Below the pieces are notes generated by a model that was not told where the DNA came from, searched no databases, and saw nothing but the letters and a program-made list of their open reading frames with translations. From Isoetes taiwanensis (Eukaryota > Streptophyta > Lycopodiopsida > Isoetales > Isoetaceae), in NCBI GenBank assembly GCA_021234155.1, contig JAJEKV010000006.1, positions 28,252,271 to 28,316,270 of the forward strand: 64,000 bases of DNA, written 5' to 3'. Position numbers and translations under genes: made by a program. This document shows positions 22,093 through 33,499 of this stretch, piece by piece (position 1 is the stretch's first letter; every line of letters begins with the position of its first letter).

Positions 22093-24640
22093 TCTAGAAG
22101 GATGCTTCTCTTCGTGATGTTTTAGAAGGGGTCTTTGTGAGGATGTCAAAGTATGTTGTTATCTCTGGAGGACCCCAAGACTCTAGAGGAAGCCATCAAG
22201 TTTGCAGTTCAATGTAAAGTCGTCTTTTTGAGAGCAAACAGGAAAGCCACCATCAGACTTTTCCTACAGTAAGACCAATAATATCAGTCTCTACTCTACC
22301 TGATGCCTCTGAGACAGACAACTCAGTGCCCATGCAGATTGATCGTGCCGTTCGAGGGCCTTTGTCTGCTACGGAGAAGCAACATTGGAGAGAGGTTAAT
22401 CTTTACTTCTATTGTGAAGGAGTTCCACATTGTTGGAAATTGGCCCATTAAGCGATCTTCTCGGTCGGGAAACTTCAGGGGCCAGTTTAAGTAGTCGAGA
22501 TCTCCTACCTGACAAAAAGTTTTGAGACTCCTCTAGCATCCAGCATCAACATCATTTACTTTCAATAAAGTCAGACCAACAATTTTAATTTTTGTCGACT
22601 CGAGGTTTATAGTTTGGTTAATGGGCTATTGTAGCGCATGGTGATTGTAGGGCAAATGCCACTTTTATGGATCGTATATTTTTATTCAGCACACAATTGC
22701 CACAGTAAATCTTGAGCATCCACCTACTGTTGAGATGATAGATGGTCAAGAGCTCTCTTATGGTGTAGTTATAGATTGTATCGCACCAATTGGAGTTCTT
22801 TTTGAGGCTACTTCTTGTGACATCTCCTTCAACATCATTGCTAGTTCCCATACTCCAATCATTTTAGGGCTTCCTTAGCTCAAGTTTCATAATCCTCATA
22901 TCGATTGGCGTTCTAGGTCATTCTTGTTTTCCAGCTTTGTTTTCAATTCCTGTCAATCTCCAATCCATATGTCTATTCCTATTTCAGCCTCAGTTTTAGT
23001 TCCTATTCACAATTTATTTTCATGTATGCTTTTGCTCCTACTTCCATTCTTATTCATCCCGTGGTCCTGCTTTTGATTCTATTCATGTCTCTGTTCACAT
23101 TCTTGTTCCTACTCCTGCCCCAGTTCATGATCTTGTTCATGTCCCTAACTCCATTTCCAACCTTATTTCAGATTCTGCTCTTGTCTCTGTGCACGTTCCT
23201 CCTCCTTCCACCACAGCTCCTCCGCCCTTCCATATCTCGACAATATCACTCAAATAGTTTGCCGAAGCTGTGAAGATGGAACCTGACACCATATTCGTAG
23301 TTCAATTTCTGATATCATATGGTTCTGCTTCAGCGAAGTCTGCCTCTATGCTGCCTGAAAAGTACCATGGTTTTGTTCATGTTTTTGACCATCTTTGTGA
23401 TGGAACTATTGAACTCCAACCAGGGACAACCCCAACATATGGTCCTATCTATGGCTTGTCACTAACAGAGTTGGAGGCCTTGTGGACTTAGATTGAGGAA
23501 TATTCCTTAGTGTCAGCCTGTCAATAGGAAGGTTTTATCTTATCCTAGTAACTACATTTATTGTTGGGAGAAGAGGTGCTAATCTGACCCTAATGATCGA
23601 CCTCAATACCAACCAGTAAAAACTTTTGACTTCACAAGGGCATCAACTATTTTGATCCGAAGTGACATGGCCTCTTAGTTAAGAGACATAGTTGTTAATG
23701 AGGATAAAGATGATGATAAGGATGAAGAATAGAATTGTCTTTTGGCTTGAGTAAAAGTTGTTTGCATGGTAGTTTAAAATTCTCAATTAGCAGTTTTTTT
23801 CTTCAATTATTGCTTCATAAGATAATAGTGTACACTGACCACAAAAGCCTGGAGTATTTTTTTAAGTCTCTCAATCTTCAGCAGGCCTGGTGGCATACTA
23901 AGGTTATCCCACTTTGACTTTGTTAACAAATTCCAACGTGGAACACTCCAAGGGAAACCAGGTACTTTGTCTGACGATCCTATTTGCAACCTTGGGCCCG
24001 GGGGAGGGGGGGGGAGGGTCAACTTTTGATTAGCAGTCTCAGATCATTCTTAGTCTCGATCCATTGTAGCTTATTGTCATCCCATTGTTTGAGACATCGC
24101 ATGATGATAGAACTCTGTTGGAGACAACCCCGCTTGCATTTTCCACATATCCCTTAGCCCAGAACATCCTCTCTCACTTTGGTTCGAGCTCTCCTTTTGG
24201 AGCTCCGTCTTAGCATTCAGACTATGATTCTTTTCATCCGCGATGGTTTACTCTTTTGGAATGGTTTGTTATATATTCCTGATGGTGCTCCTTGAATCTG
24301 AGTTCTGCAACTTGTCATGATTTTCCTTTAATTGGACATTTTGGAATTGTCGAGACACAAATTGCTCAATATTATTGGGTGGTTAGGTCTCCGTCGCACT
24401 GTTGAGGATCTTGTACGATCCAGTGACACTTGTTGTCGTGCAAAAGTTTGAAGCATCTGCCCCACGCTCTACTCTAACCCTTGCCAATTCTAGTCTATCC
24501 TTGAAAAAGCATTTCTATGGATTTCATCGTGGATTTCCTTCTTCTCAGGGCCACGATAATGTAGTTGTCGACCGTTTCTCCAAGATGGCACATTTCCTTT
24601 CCTGTAGCATGATATGGTGGTGTTTGGGGATAGATAGATA
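22093..24640 (+). mobile_element. Decayed Ty3/gypsy retrotransposon, truncated by a LINE
   Basis: Blocks appear in gypsy order across several frames: gag tail (LEDPKTLEEAIKFAVQC, about 22170), a zinc-knuckle-like YFYCEGVPHCWKLAH (about 22405-22450), a protease region ending PIILGLP.LKFHNPHIDWRS (about 22855-22915), the RT entry block MLPEKYHGFVHVFDHLCDG with ELQPGTTPTYGPIYGLSLTE (23350-23480), RNase H IIVYTDHKSLEYFFKSL (23820-23875), and integrase FPLIGHFGIVETQIAQYYW (24320-24385) plus SSQGHDNVVVDRFSKMAHFL (24540-24600). Most of the RT core is missing between about 23.6 and 23.75 kb. It ends at about 24640, where a LINE tail begins. No LTRs located. The wording of the RT entry and integrase blocks resembles fungal-type chromoviruses. 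Confidence 0.8.
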
Positions 24641-26220
24641 GAGTTTTTTTATCGTCCACGGAGACCAATTGGCCTATGGGACACAAATAGGAGGCGCATC
24701 AAGCATATTACTGTCCGGATTAAAAAACCCCCCGCCCTGAAGGGGTTGTTTGGGGGAAAACCCGTGACAGGAATAGGTTTGCTATCAAACTATACAAATA
24801 CAAATACAAATATATATCAAGGGGGAAAGAAATATGTACACCTATCAGGTAAGTGCCCGAGGACCGAGCTGATCTCGGTGATCCATGATCTCTTGAAGGT
24901 ATGATTCCAATCTCCGTACCAAGCTCATGCTCAGCATCTCATGGAAGGACTGGCTAGAATGGACCAGCTCAGCTCGGACAACTCTGAAGGGTATGGCATT
25001 CGTCTTTCTACAGCTCCAACATGGCAGTGTTGACAAAGCCTCTCCTGACGCGGCTCCCCATGTCCATCTCCCCGTCTCAATCCGGAGATGATGTGCACCT
25101 GTGCGGATAGAGGCAATGACTCTGTGCTTTTTCATGGATAGATGAGTGCGCAGGTAACATTGTGGGCTCCGCCCCAATATGGGATTTATGTGGCGTTGAT
25201 AATGTGTCGTCTAGACCTGTTCAAGGGTGCTGGCATCCTATAGCTTGCCAAGGAAGCATGTGTCAAGGTACTGTCTGAGACTATGGCGATCTGCCTCCGT
25301 TTGCACTCGGATGCACCTGTGCTCCTGCACATTCCATCTAGCTAGGCATTGAACTCTCTTTTCCTGCCAGCAGGCTTTTAGGCGTTGAAGCCCCATTGCC
25401 GCAGTGTAAGCGAGGTTAGGGAGACGAGTATCATCCATGCTGACCACCTTCACGGGCCCCCCTTTGAAGAGGCAAGAAACTCGTTTCCTGCAACAGTATC
25501 TAGTCTGGGACTGTGGACTTCACCCCCAGGGCCAGTGCCAAGAAAGCTTTCTGCATCTGCTCTAAGTCATTCCAAGTGGTGTGGGAAATCACTGGGTCTC
25601 AGACCTCGACCAAAAGCACAGGTTCTACTAGCATCCTTGTGGCTATTATTCTGCATTGCATAGAGTGCCTTCCAACCTGCTACGGCTAGCAGCCTGATGG
25701 AATTGTCCCAAATCATGGCCGACGGGAACTCCACCCCCAAATATTTGTAAGCGGACACTACTTCAACATTTTAGCCATGATAAGTATGGGTTGGGGACCT
25801 TGGCTGGCATGCGGACGATACGAGAACTACCATGGTCTTGGCTAAGTTGACGCGCATGTCAGTTACCTGGCAAAATGTGTCCAGGGCATCGAGATGGCGT
25901 TGCATGTCTGTCTGAGTGTGTAGTAGGAGGTCCACATCATCGGCATAGATCAGTTGCCTGGTGGTCTGGTGTAGTAATTGAGCCCCAGTGCCTCTGTTAT
26001 CAGCGAGTCATCTCTCCAGCTGATCAATATCAGGCCAAATAGTGTGGGAGAGAGAGGGCATCCCTAGCGGACCCTGATACTGCTCTCGAATGACTGGCCC
26101 GCCGGTTGCAGCCGCCCTGTGCATGTCTCATATAACTTATACACCGCATTCTGCAGTTTGGCAGGGATGTCTAGCTGCTGCAATCTTATCCACAGCTTTT
26201 CCCGAGGCACATTGTCAAGA
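24641..26220 (-). mobile_element. 5'-truncated LINE inserted in the gypsy element
   Basis: Minus-strand blocks: FLDNVPREKLWIRLQQLDIP (about 26160-26218, the truncated 5' limit), then R.GCPLSPTLFGL (about 26030-26080), QLIYADDVDLLLHTQTDMQR (about 25890-25955), SAYKYLGVEFPSAMIWDNS (about 25700-25755) and a C-terminal LRIETGRWTWG...CQHCHVGAVE (about 25010-25100) resembling the Cys/His tail of plant LINEs. Its 3' UTR matches the LINE at 15.3 kb. It ends on the plus strand with ATAGATAGATAGAG (24628-24641), a short tandem tail of the kind made during target-primed reverse transcription. Stops and frameshifts are present. Confidence 0.75.
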
Positions 26221-26744
26221 GAAAGAGAAAGAAAGACAAGTTATCAAGGCCAAACCATTACCTAAGGATTAACTTAAGATTAGGATTATTATTAATTAGG
26301 ACCTTATCAACTAAAGAGATGATTTAATTAAAAAAAAAAAGATCTATATGGCCCCAAAACTTACCTCGAGCTCAGCAGTAAAGGCAATAAAGTCTTGCAA
26401 CTTTGGGGCTTCTCTCTCTACAAAGGAGCAAACCAACTTAGAACTGACCCCATGAGGAGGGAACCTAGCAGCCCAACTTATTCCTGACCCACAAGAGATA
26501 TATACGAGTGTGGAGCTGAATCGCAGACCAAATTTGGTTCAAGAATCTACAAAGCTTGGACCGGTTGCTATCAAATTTCTTGGCAAGCTAATTTTAAGCT
26601 CTGGTGGCCGCAATCCAGAACTAGATATTCCTTGAGCTCTTTATTATTCAATTGCTACCGTTGACATGCTCGAACAAACTGCTAAAACTGTTGTAGCAAA
26701 GCCATAACGTCCTCCATAGTGACAAAACAAAAAAATATGGACAA

Positions 26745-27050
26745 AGAAATACCTAGGCTTTGAGAAATATGGACAAAGAAATACCTAGGCTTTGTCATGA
26801 ACCTATGAGAAAACAGGGAAATACGTAAAAAATATGCGAGAAATATGCGAAGATTAGAAAGAAATCATATATATAAAGAATCAAGAATGTAATGACCCGA
26901 AGGCAAGCAGGAATACGAGACAAATACCTAGAAGGCTCAAGAAGAGTTTGAACTGGAATAGGTGTCTCTATATATATATGTCTTGACTTCTAGACTAACG
27001 ATCTGGATTGCACCACTCCAAAGGATGAGATTACTCCAAGTGTCTCACAT
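26745..27050. repeat. Uninterrupted relative of the 17-18.4 kb LTR-like repeat
   Basis: It contains ATGCGAGAAATATGCGAAGA, GACCCGAAGGCAAGCAGGAA and TATATATATGTCTTGACTTC in the same order as the two halves of the interrupted copy. Its left edge (26735-26800) has a roughly 30-bp tandem duplication of GGACAAAGAAATACCTAGGC. It serves as the empty-site reference for the poly(A) insertion at 17120. Confidence 0.6.
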
Positions 27051-27234
27051 GTACGTACGTTCTGAAATGTTCCCGAACTTTCTGGAATTACTTCATACAT
27101 GAACAGGATGCAAGAGAGTCTTTTCAATAAATATTGGTAGCCCACGTGGAAAAGGTGTATGTCTTCGTAACTAGAAAGTTGAGAATTTGAACCTAGCCTC
27201 ATGCAACTACCCTTTATATTCGTATGACGAGAGA

Positions 27235-27470
27235 TAGTCCTCCAATTGATCAATACACAGTCCAAGTAGCATAGAAGACAGTGGACATCCTTGACAGATC
27301 CCACACTACTCTTGATAGGTGGCATGATGGAGGCATTTGAGACATGAATGTGTCATACAACCTGTATACTGCATTTTGCAGTGCATGGGGGATGCCTAAC
27401 TGCGATAATATCTTCCACTCTTTCTCCATTCCATAGAAAAGTCTTCGTGGAGGATCCTCATGAACAAACT
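27235..27470 (-). mobile_element. Short LINE RT remnant
   Basis: The minus strand encodes KEWKILSQLGIPHALQNAVY followed by a block equivalent to VGVRQGCPLSP, decayed to VVWDLSRMSTVFY in this frame. DNA-level similarity to 16330-16480 (CACACTACT.TTGATAGG.TGGCATGATGGAGG) places it in the same LINE family as the 15.3 kb fragment. Confidence 0.6.
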
Positions 27471-27479
27471 AGTCAGGTC

Positions 27480-30140
27480 TGGGACATTAGGTCTCAACCA
27501 CTTCAATAGTTTTGCTCGCATGCCATCTAGATTCGTTTTTTGTCGTTTGTGAGACGTTCCAAGCCTTGGGTGACATTGCCTCTGTTATATTCAATGTTGA
27601 ATCGGTTTGTTTTGGCACTATGTGGATTCCGGACTATGTTAAGATCCTAGAGATGTATCAAGTACTGCACCCATTGGTCCGAAAAGATGTTACCAAGAGG
27701 CTGCATAGGTTTGTGTAGTACACTCCTCTAGGCGTTAAGAAGATAAATTTTTTCTCGTTGATATTCTGCAATGTAATGTCCTTCTTGCCATTGATAAAAG
27801 CTTTGTATTACTTGACTACTTGTAGTTGAAGAGCAGGATCAATTATCATTCTAAGCTGTCATCTAAGATTTTTGCATCAATTACCAATCTGAGCATCATC
27901 AAACCATTAGGGAAAGTGCATGTTTTTGATGCGCTCTTAGTGTTCTCCTCTCAAAATGTCTTGTTGTTCCAATGTGGAAAGCTAACAAAGTTTTCTATAC
28001 CTCCTCTACTAGCAGCTGGGTATAAGCCTCTGATTTATTAATTCAAACGAAGCTGCGCCACAAGAGATGGCTGGATACTGGATATGTATTAATTCTCAAT
28101 CTACTGTGATAAACGGGATTAATGATCCAGATCCACCTCCTCTATTGTGTGTGTGTGTGTGAGAAGATGTAGATCTTGCTCGGCCATGAACACACAATCC
28201 ACCACATTAGATTCCCTACCCTAATTTCTCCGATGACAAGTGTAGGAGGAGGAGGATGGTCATTGTGCAAGGCCATTGCAAATAATCATGTCAAGAATTT
28301 GCACATTTCAAGCAAATACCTCTCAAAAGCACAATTGCATCAACATCACCTTTAGGGTTGCAGTAGCATCTGCGACCGCATTTGCATCAGTAGTTGTAGC
28401 ATGAACATTTATTCTAGCCGCAGATGATCTAGTTAGATGGACAAAAAATCTGTACTTTGTTATACATTAATGCAGCAGAACCACTAGTCTGCCTTACCCT
28501 CACAAGTGCAAGCTCTCGTCAATATGATTCTTGCTGTAGAAATGTGGAGTCATAGTCGGCATATAAAATAAAGAGGTGCCTTTCAATTTTGCTCCTCTTA
28601 CAACTGCACCCGTCACTGTAAATTTCACAATATGTGTTGGTTATGATGCTGAAAGCCAAGACGTAATACCCTGACAATGCGCACATGAACATGAAACTAC
28701 ATCTTGGAGAGGACCATTGTCTGGAGCTTCCTTTTTAGATCTTCCTGCACCTCCTCTAGGAGGCCTCAAACCACCATATTATAGAACATGTACCCCCATG
28801 TTCTTCGAGCGATTGCTCTCTAGCAAAAGTTTGCCTTCCATGTTCGATGCGCCCTTTGCCGGAGGTTGGGATTGTGGAAGTAGATCTTTTCCATCTATGG
28901 GTATTTCCATTGTAGTTGGGGAGAAAGTCGACGTTAGCATGTCTAAATTAGGGTGCTATTGTATGTCTCTGAAACAAAGCAGCAAAAATATGCCACAAAA
29001 ATTGATGGAACCTAACCAGGTCTGACTAAGATTTATCTATTTCAGTCCCCTATTCCAAAGGCTTTCCAACAAAGCAAATTCAAACGCTATGGGAATTTTC
29101 GTGAAGAAAGTAGAAACCCTAACTGAGTCCGGTCGGAATTTAGTTGTTTTTGACCTTTAAACTGCTTTAAAATACGTCATATAGCCCATCATCAGAAAGC
29201 TCTTTCTGAGGGCTTTATAATAAAGTAAAATTTGTCCTAATCCGATACTTTTTTGGGGAGTTATGTCAATTTATGTGAAGAAAGTAGAAGAAGTGCTTGA
29301 ACCCGATTTGCCTAGCTCCCTCCAGTCAAGTTGGCATTGACCACGGTCTTGTTCAACCTATTTCTGATGGCAAAGATGGTGAAGCAATGACGTATATGGA
29401 CAACAACCATCATATGCACTACAGAGTAAAAAAGGGAATATGCCATGCATGTGCATGGTAAAAAACCTCGTATCTCCTATGTATATGTATGAAATTGGGC
29501 TAAAAAAGTAAAACTAGACAAAATTTGCTTTATATTACTACACAAAGAGTCTACCATGGCACCTTTTCCTTTCCATGTTTGCAATAGGTAGTTGAGAACT
29601 ACTAGCAACCTAACTAGTATCGGGTATACCCACTCATAAATCCTAATAAAGACATTGTCCAAATCGTACAAATATTAAACATGGAGAGTCTTGACTACAA
29701 CAGACATCAGACTATCTGTAAGACATCAAATTAGTATGTTCCTGAACAAACTATATTTGCCTGACATGCCAAGAGCCATTTAAACATGACACAATTTGAA
29801 ATAATAAAGTTTTGAAGGCTATAAGGCTTATCCTTCAGAAGCATACTTAGAACTTGGATATTTGCCGTATGAGTTCAAATATAAATTTCAACCTTAAAAA
29901 CTCATAATGCAAGTGTTCTATTTCACACTAGTTTAATGCGCACATGGGCACATTTATTCCATTCCCTCCAACCGACATGACAAGCAAAACTTGAAGAATT
30001 GGTGTGACATAAGGTTTGTGTTTGCAAACTTGAATGGCTTGCAGTGAAAATGGGATGTGACATTACATAGAATGTGCAGAGTGCAAGGACATATTCATAA
30101 GAGTTTTCCAAGTGAAACTAAAAGCATAGTTTACAAAAAT
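27480..30140. other. Gene-less interval
   Basis: Plus-strand frames at 27512-27718 and 28717-29025 have no recognisable domain. A TG dinucleotide run sits at about 28145-28161. No terminal repeats, LTRs or RNA genes found. Confidence 0.35.
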
Positions 30141-30143
30141 ACC

Positions 30144-30275
<132 letters not shown>

Positions 30276-31027
30276 GTTTTGGTTGACATGGTCCTTCTCA
30301 ACTAACGAAATGTACGATGAAAACAAACGTTAGAAACTGCAATTAGGAGACTCCTTCTCAAATTATTGACAATTCATTCAAGGAAATTCATGATTCTAGA
30401 CAGTACAATAGTTTGATGTACGCATATACGGATAAGAATGCAGAAACGTATGCTCAGAATCAATCAGAAACAAACTGATGAATTTGTGTGGTTGGGGAAT
30501 ATGCGAAGCCAATTTAGCTATAACGCATTAAAAGTGCACATGGAATGATAGACTTGCTTGTCTCCGTGCATGGAGGTGACAACCAATCAAGTGATGCTTG
30601 ATTGAAGACGATGACTATAAAGTGGAGAATGTGACAAAGATGGGAATGTAAAGCTGACAAGGTGGCAATGCGATGACGAACTTCTTGGCGAAGTACCACT
30701 TAACAAATGAGATGAATGATTGATGCTCTTTAGAATCCATGTCATGTAGATAATAGACAAATTAGATATTCATTCCTTCACCATGTAAAAAGTGATTTCC
30801 TGTTTGTCCACAAGATCATGGGAAGTGACTGTGGTTGTATAGGATTCTACCTCTATAGAGTCATTCTAGGTTATGTAATGAAATGAGATGTAATCTCTGT
30901 GTGAAAGGCCATTGTACAGGGTTGATTGCGAGATAGATGGGTTCAAACTGCATCATCCAAGTACCTCATCCTTGTATCATGTGGGGTTTCCTAGGACCCT
31001 CTCCACAATTGCACAACTTCCTGGCAA

Positions 31028-31155
31028 CGAATTGTTGGAGCATCGTCGGCGATCAATCTCGTCGCACTATTGAGTGTGTTGGGTGGATCCTTCACGAATT
31101 GTTGGAGCATTGTGGGTGATTAATCTCATCGCACTATTGACTGGGTGGATCTTCA
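31028..31155. repeat. Tandem duplication, about 67 + 61 bp
   Basis: CGAATTGTTGGAGCATCGTC starts the first unit and CGAATTGTTGGAGCATTGTG the second (31095). Both end in GGGTGGATC.TTCA. The units differ by several transitions and a 5-6-base deletion. Confidence 0.8.
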
Positions 31156-31237
31156 ATCGAAGGCTATAAGAATGGCACACGTGTATTTTCTGGAAAATGG
31201 ACGTAAAGTATTTCTAAGGATCATCGCAACATGATCC

Positions 31238-31326
31238 CTTTTTCTAGCAAAACATTTCTATATGGATAATCCCACACACTCCTTTTTTTCTAGCAAAACA
31301 TTGATATATGGATCATTCCAAACACT
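31238..31326. repeat. Tandem duplication, 2 x about 44 bp
   Basis: CCTTTTTCTAGCAAAACATT and CCTTTTTTTCTAGCAAAACA begin the two units. Each continues through ATATGGAT.ATTCCA/CCCA to ACACT. Confidence 0.75.
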
Positions 31327-31856
31327 ATGTATCTTGGTCCAGTACAAATACGGTGTAGAAATACGGGTATCCAGAAAGATTAAATCTAGAAAAGGACTTT
31401 AGGGCAAAACAAAGAAAAAGTAAAAGGCGTGGAGGTAAAAAAAATTACCTATACCACACGTACCAACCGTCCATACTACTACGGCACAGTACCACGATTA
31501 CGTCCATCAAAGCTCTGATCCGTCCACGATGGCGACGGACATGGAGGACCTGACCTGCTGCTACACTTTTTCCATAAAAATACTGTTTCATCGGCTTCGC
31601 TTTATATTTGGAACGGTGGCCGTGGAAGACCGGGCATCTGGATGTCGCTCTCTAACCTCTTAGCATAAGATGCAAGCTTACGAATATTCATCTCGGAAGT
31701 CGTAAAGAACGCTTTCTTCCGGCGGTGCAAATCGCTTCCAGAATGGTAAATACCAATTTAGGGTTTCTTCCTGCTTAAACAAATTTCTTTACATTGATTT
31801 GATTGAGCTGCAACAGTGGTAATATAACTAATATTGTTTAATCCGGCAGTTAGGGA

Positions 31857-31991
31857 ATGGTCTCTGCAATCAGGGCATTGAAGAGTGTCAGAAAGCTTAA
31901 ATCCGGCAAAGAAATTAGTAGGGCTCAAATCCGGCAGAAAATAGGTACGGTTTTTGTTCTTGGAGCTTTAACAGCTTAGGCTATGGCTTTT
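31857..31991 (+). other. Possible short first exon or upstream ORF (low confidence)
   Basis: An ATG at 31857 opens a basic 40-residue frame starting MVSAIRALKSVRKLKSGKEI. It contains AAAATAG followed by GTACGG, a plausible splice donor near 31944. The sequence TAAATCCGGCA occurs twice around it and a third related copy at 31842. I do not recognise a family and it may be chance. Confidence 0.2.
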
Positions 31992-32347
31992 TGCGTAGAA
32001 CAAAATGTAGGCTGAAAGATGACAAATAGAGCAGCTTAGGCTATGGTTTTTCAGTCCGGGAGGCATGTGCAAAATGGCCCCACAGACATGTGCAGCTCTG
32101 GAAGCGGAAGGTCTGTCAAATTTGCAACAGAAACCAGAGAAATCTACCGCCCTAGTTATTCAAGAGTTTTTGGATGGATAGACAGGAAAGGCTAAATTAT
32201 AAGCGCCAATGGCGCTTACGGTTATACTGACACTCTTTTTTTCTATTCATCAAGAATGCTTAGAAAATTAAGGTCGGAAGTTGGGCGTATCGTCGTATAG
32301 TATTTTGCTTCCCTGGTAGTTCTTACCGGTCGACCCTGGTCCTTCTC

Positions 32348-32355
32348 TATAAATA
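32348..32355 (+). promoter_or_regulatory. TATA box of the SAUR gene
   Basis: TATAAATA lies 363 bases upstream of the ATG at 32711. It is followed by a long C/T-rich leader (about 32360-32560), as is common in plant 5' UTRs. The leader has no recognisable intron. Confidence 0.65.
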
Positions 32356-32710
32356 CTCTGTTCCTTCCCTTTTTTCCTTATCCTTCTTTCCACAGTTTGA
32401 ACTATTCCGCCTTCGCCTTCCTGTTGCTTCTTAATCCCTTTCTCTGCTTTTAATCTTCCCTCCCTCCAGATTTCCTCTGCGTTTCTTCATCTTCTTACTA
32501 TCAGATACTCTGGATTTTTTTTCTATCCAGATTCTTGGGTGCTTCTCTTGCTGTCTCAGAATTTTTAAGCTCAAATGCTCGTTGAATCTGCAGTTCTAGC
32601 CAGATTTCGAGTGTTTCTGTTGATATTTTTCTAGGATTTGGTCCTTTATCTTGCTCATGTGTTGATCTGTATATTTGGGTATATATCTCTGCTTTGCAAG
32701 GTCTTCTGTT

Positions 32711-33148
32711 ATGGCGGCTACAGCTAAAAGATTGTCATTGGCCAAGCTTATGCCAAAGCTTCATAAGGTCTCTCATCTCTCCAGCACTTCAAGCCTTGGA
32801 TCAGACTGGCTAGGCCGAAGTTCCAGTTCTTCCTGGGATTTAAGCGACTACATGGATAGTGACGATGATACTGCTGCTCCACCTGATGTTCCTGAAGGAT
32901 TTTTGGCCGTCTATGTTGGAAGGGAAAGAAAAAGGTTCGTCATCGAAACCCACTACTTGAATCATCCCATTTTCAAGGCTCTGCTTGATCGATCCGCTGA
33001 AGAGTACGGGTTTGAGCATTCGGGTGGCTTGAATATAGCCTGTGACGTCGTGCTTTTTGAGCACCTGTTATATCTGCTGAAGAGTGGCGACCCAGCTGTT
33101 AAAAACCTCAAAATGGAGGATCTGCTTGAGTTTTATTCCTCCTCTTGA
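32711..33148 (+). CDS. SAUR-family small auxin-up RNA protein
   Basis: An intronless 145-residue protein starting MAATAKRLSLAKLMPKLHKV. A Ser-rich, variable N-terminal region (about residues 18-55) contains an acidic stretch (YMDSDDDTAAPP). The SAUR core follows: PPDVPEGFLAVYVGRERKRF (about 55-74), a YLNHPIFKALLDRSAEEYGF block (about 80-99) and the DVVLFEHLLYLL helix. The stop is at 33146-33148. SAUR proteins are short auxin-responsive proteins best known for binding and inhibiting PP2C.D phosphatases, which favours H+-ATPase activation and cell expansion; that role is family knowledge, not shown here. An upstream in-frame TTG at 32675 is not a credible start. It has no stops or frameshifts, unlike almost everything around it, so it is probably a functional host gene. 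Confidence 0.93.
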   Translation: MAATAKRLSLAKLMPKLHKVSHLSSTSSLGSDWLGRSSSSSWDLSDYMDSDDDTAAPPDVPEGFLAVYVGRERKRFVIETHYLNHPIFKALLDRSAEEYGFEHSGGLNIACDVVLFEHLLYLLKSGDPAVKNLKMEDLLEFYSSS

Positions 33149-33487
33149 TCCCTTGCCTCCAGATCTAACCAGCACACACATTTTTGAACCCGTCCTCCAT
33201 GTAGCATCTGTGATGTCGATTTATGAACGCGTCCGGTGCATCTACAGCAAGGAAGAACAGTTTATATGGTCATTTTTTAAGCACAGCAGCAATATCTCTA
33301 ATGCAGCAGATTGCAGAAAAACCCATTTGTTTGCTGAATTGATCCAAGCTTCCGTTTCTGGTCTTTAGTCCTCTTATAAATCTATTGTCTCTGTAGTAGT
33401 TTCATCTGATTTGGCCCGATGTCATGCATCCGACCAGAGGAATCTTCATTCTTTATGGTCTGTCTGGAGATGAACAATGTAATCGGA

Positions 33488-33496
33488 ACCAATAAA
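33488..33496 (+). promoter_or_regulatory. Candidate poly(A) signal of the SAUR gene
   Basis: AATAAA at about 33491, 340 bases past the stop, in an AT-rich context. It is the nearest canonical signal downstream; plant genes often use weaker signals, so this is tentative. Confidence 0.35.
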
Positions 33497-33499
33497 GTA

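Noticed and set aside
32675-32710. A longer SAUR start giving 12 extra residues
   Set aside because: The upstream codon is TTG, not ATG; the ATG at 32711 gives a normal SAUR N-terminus.
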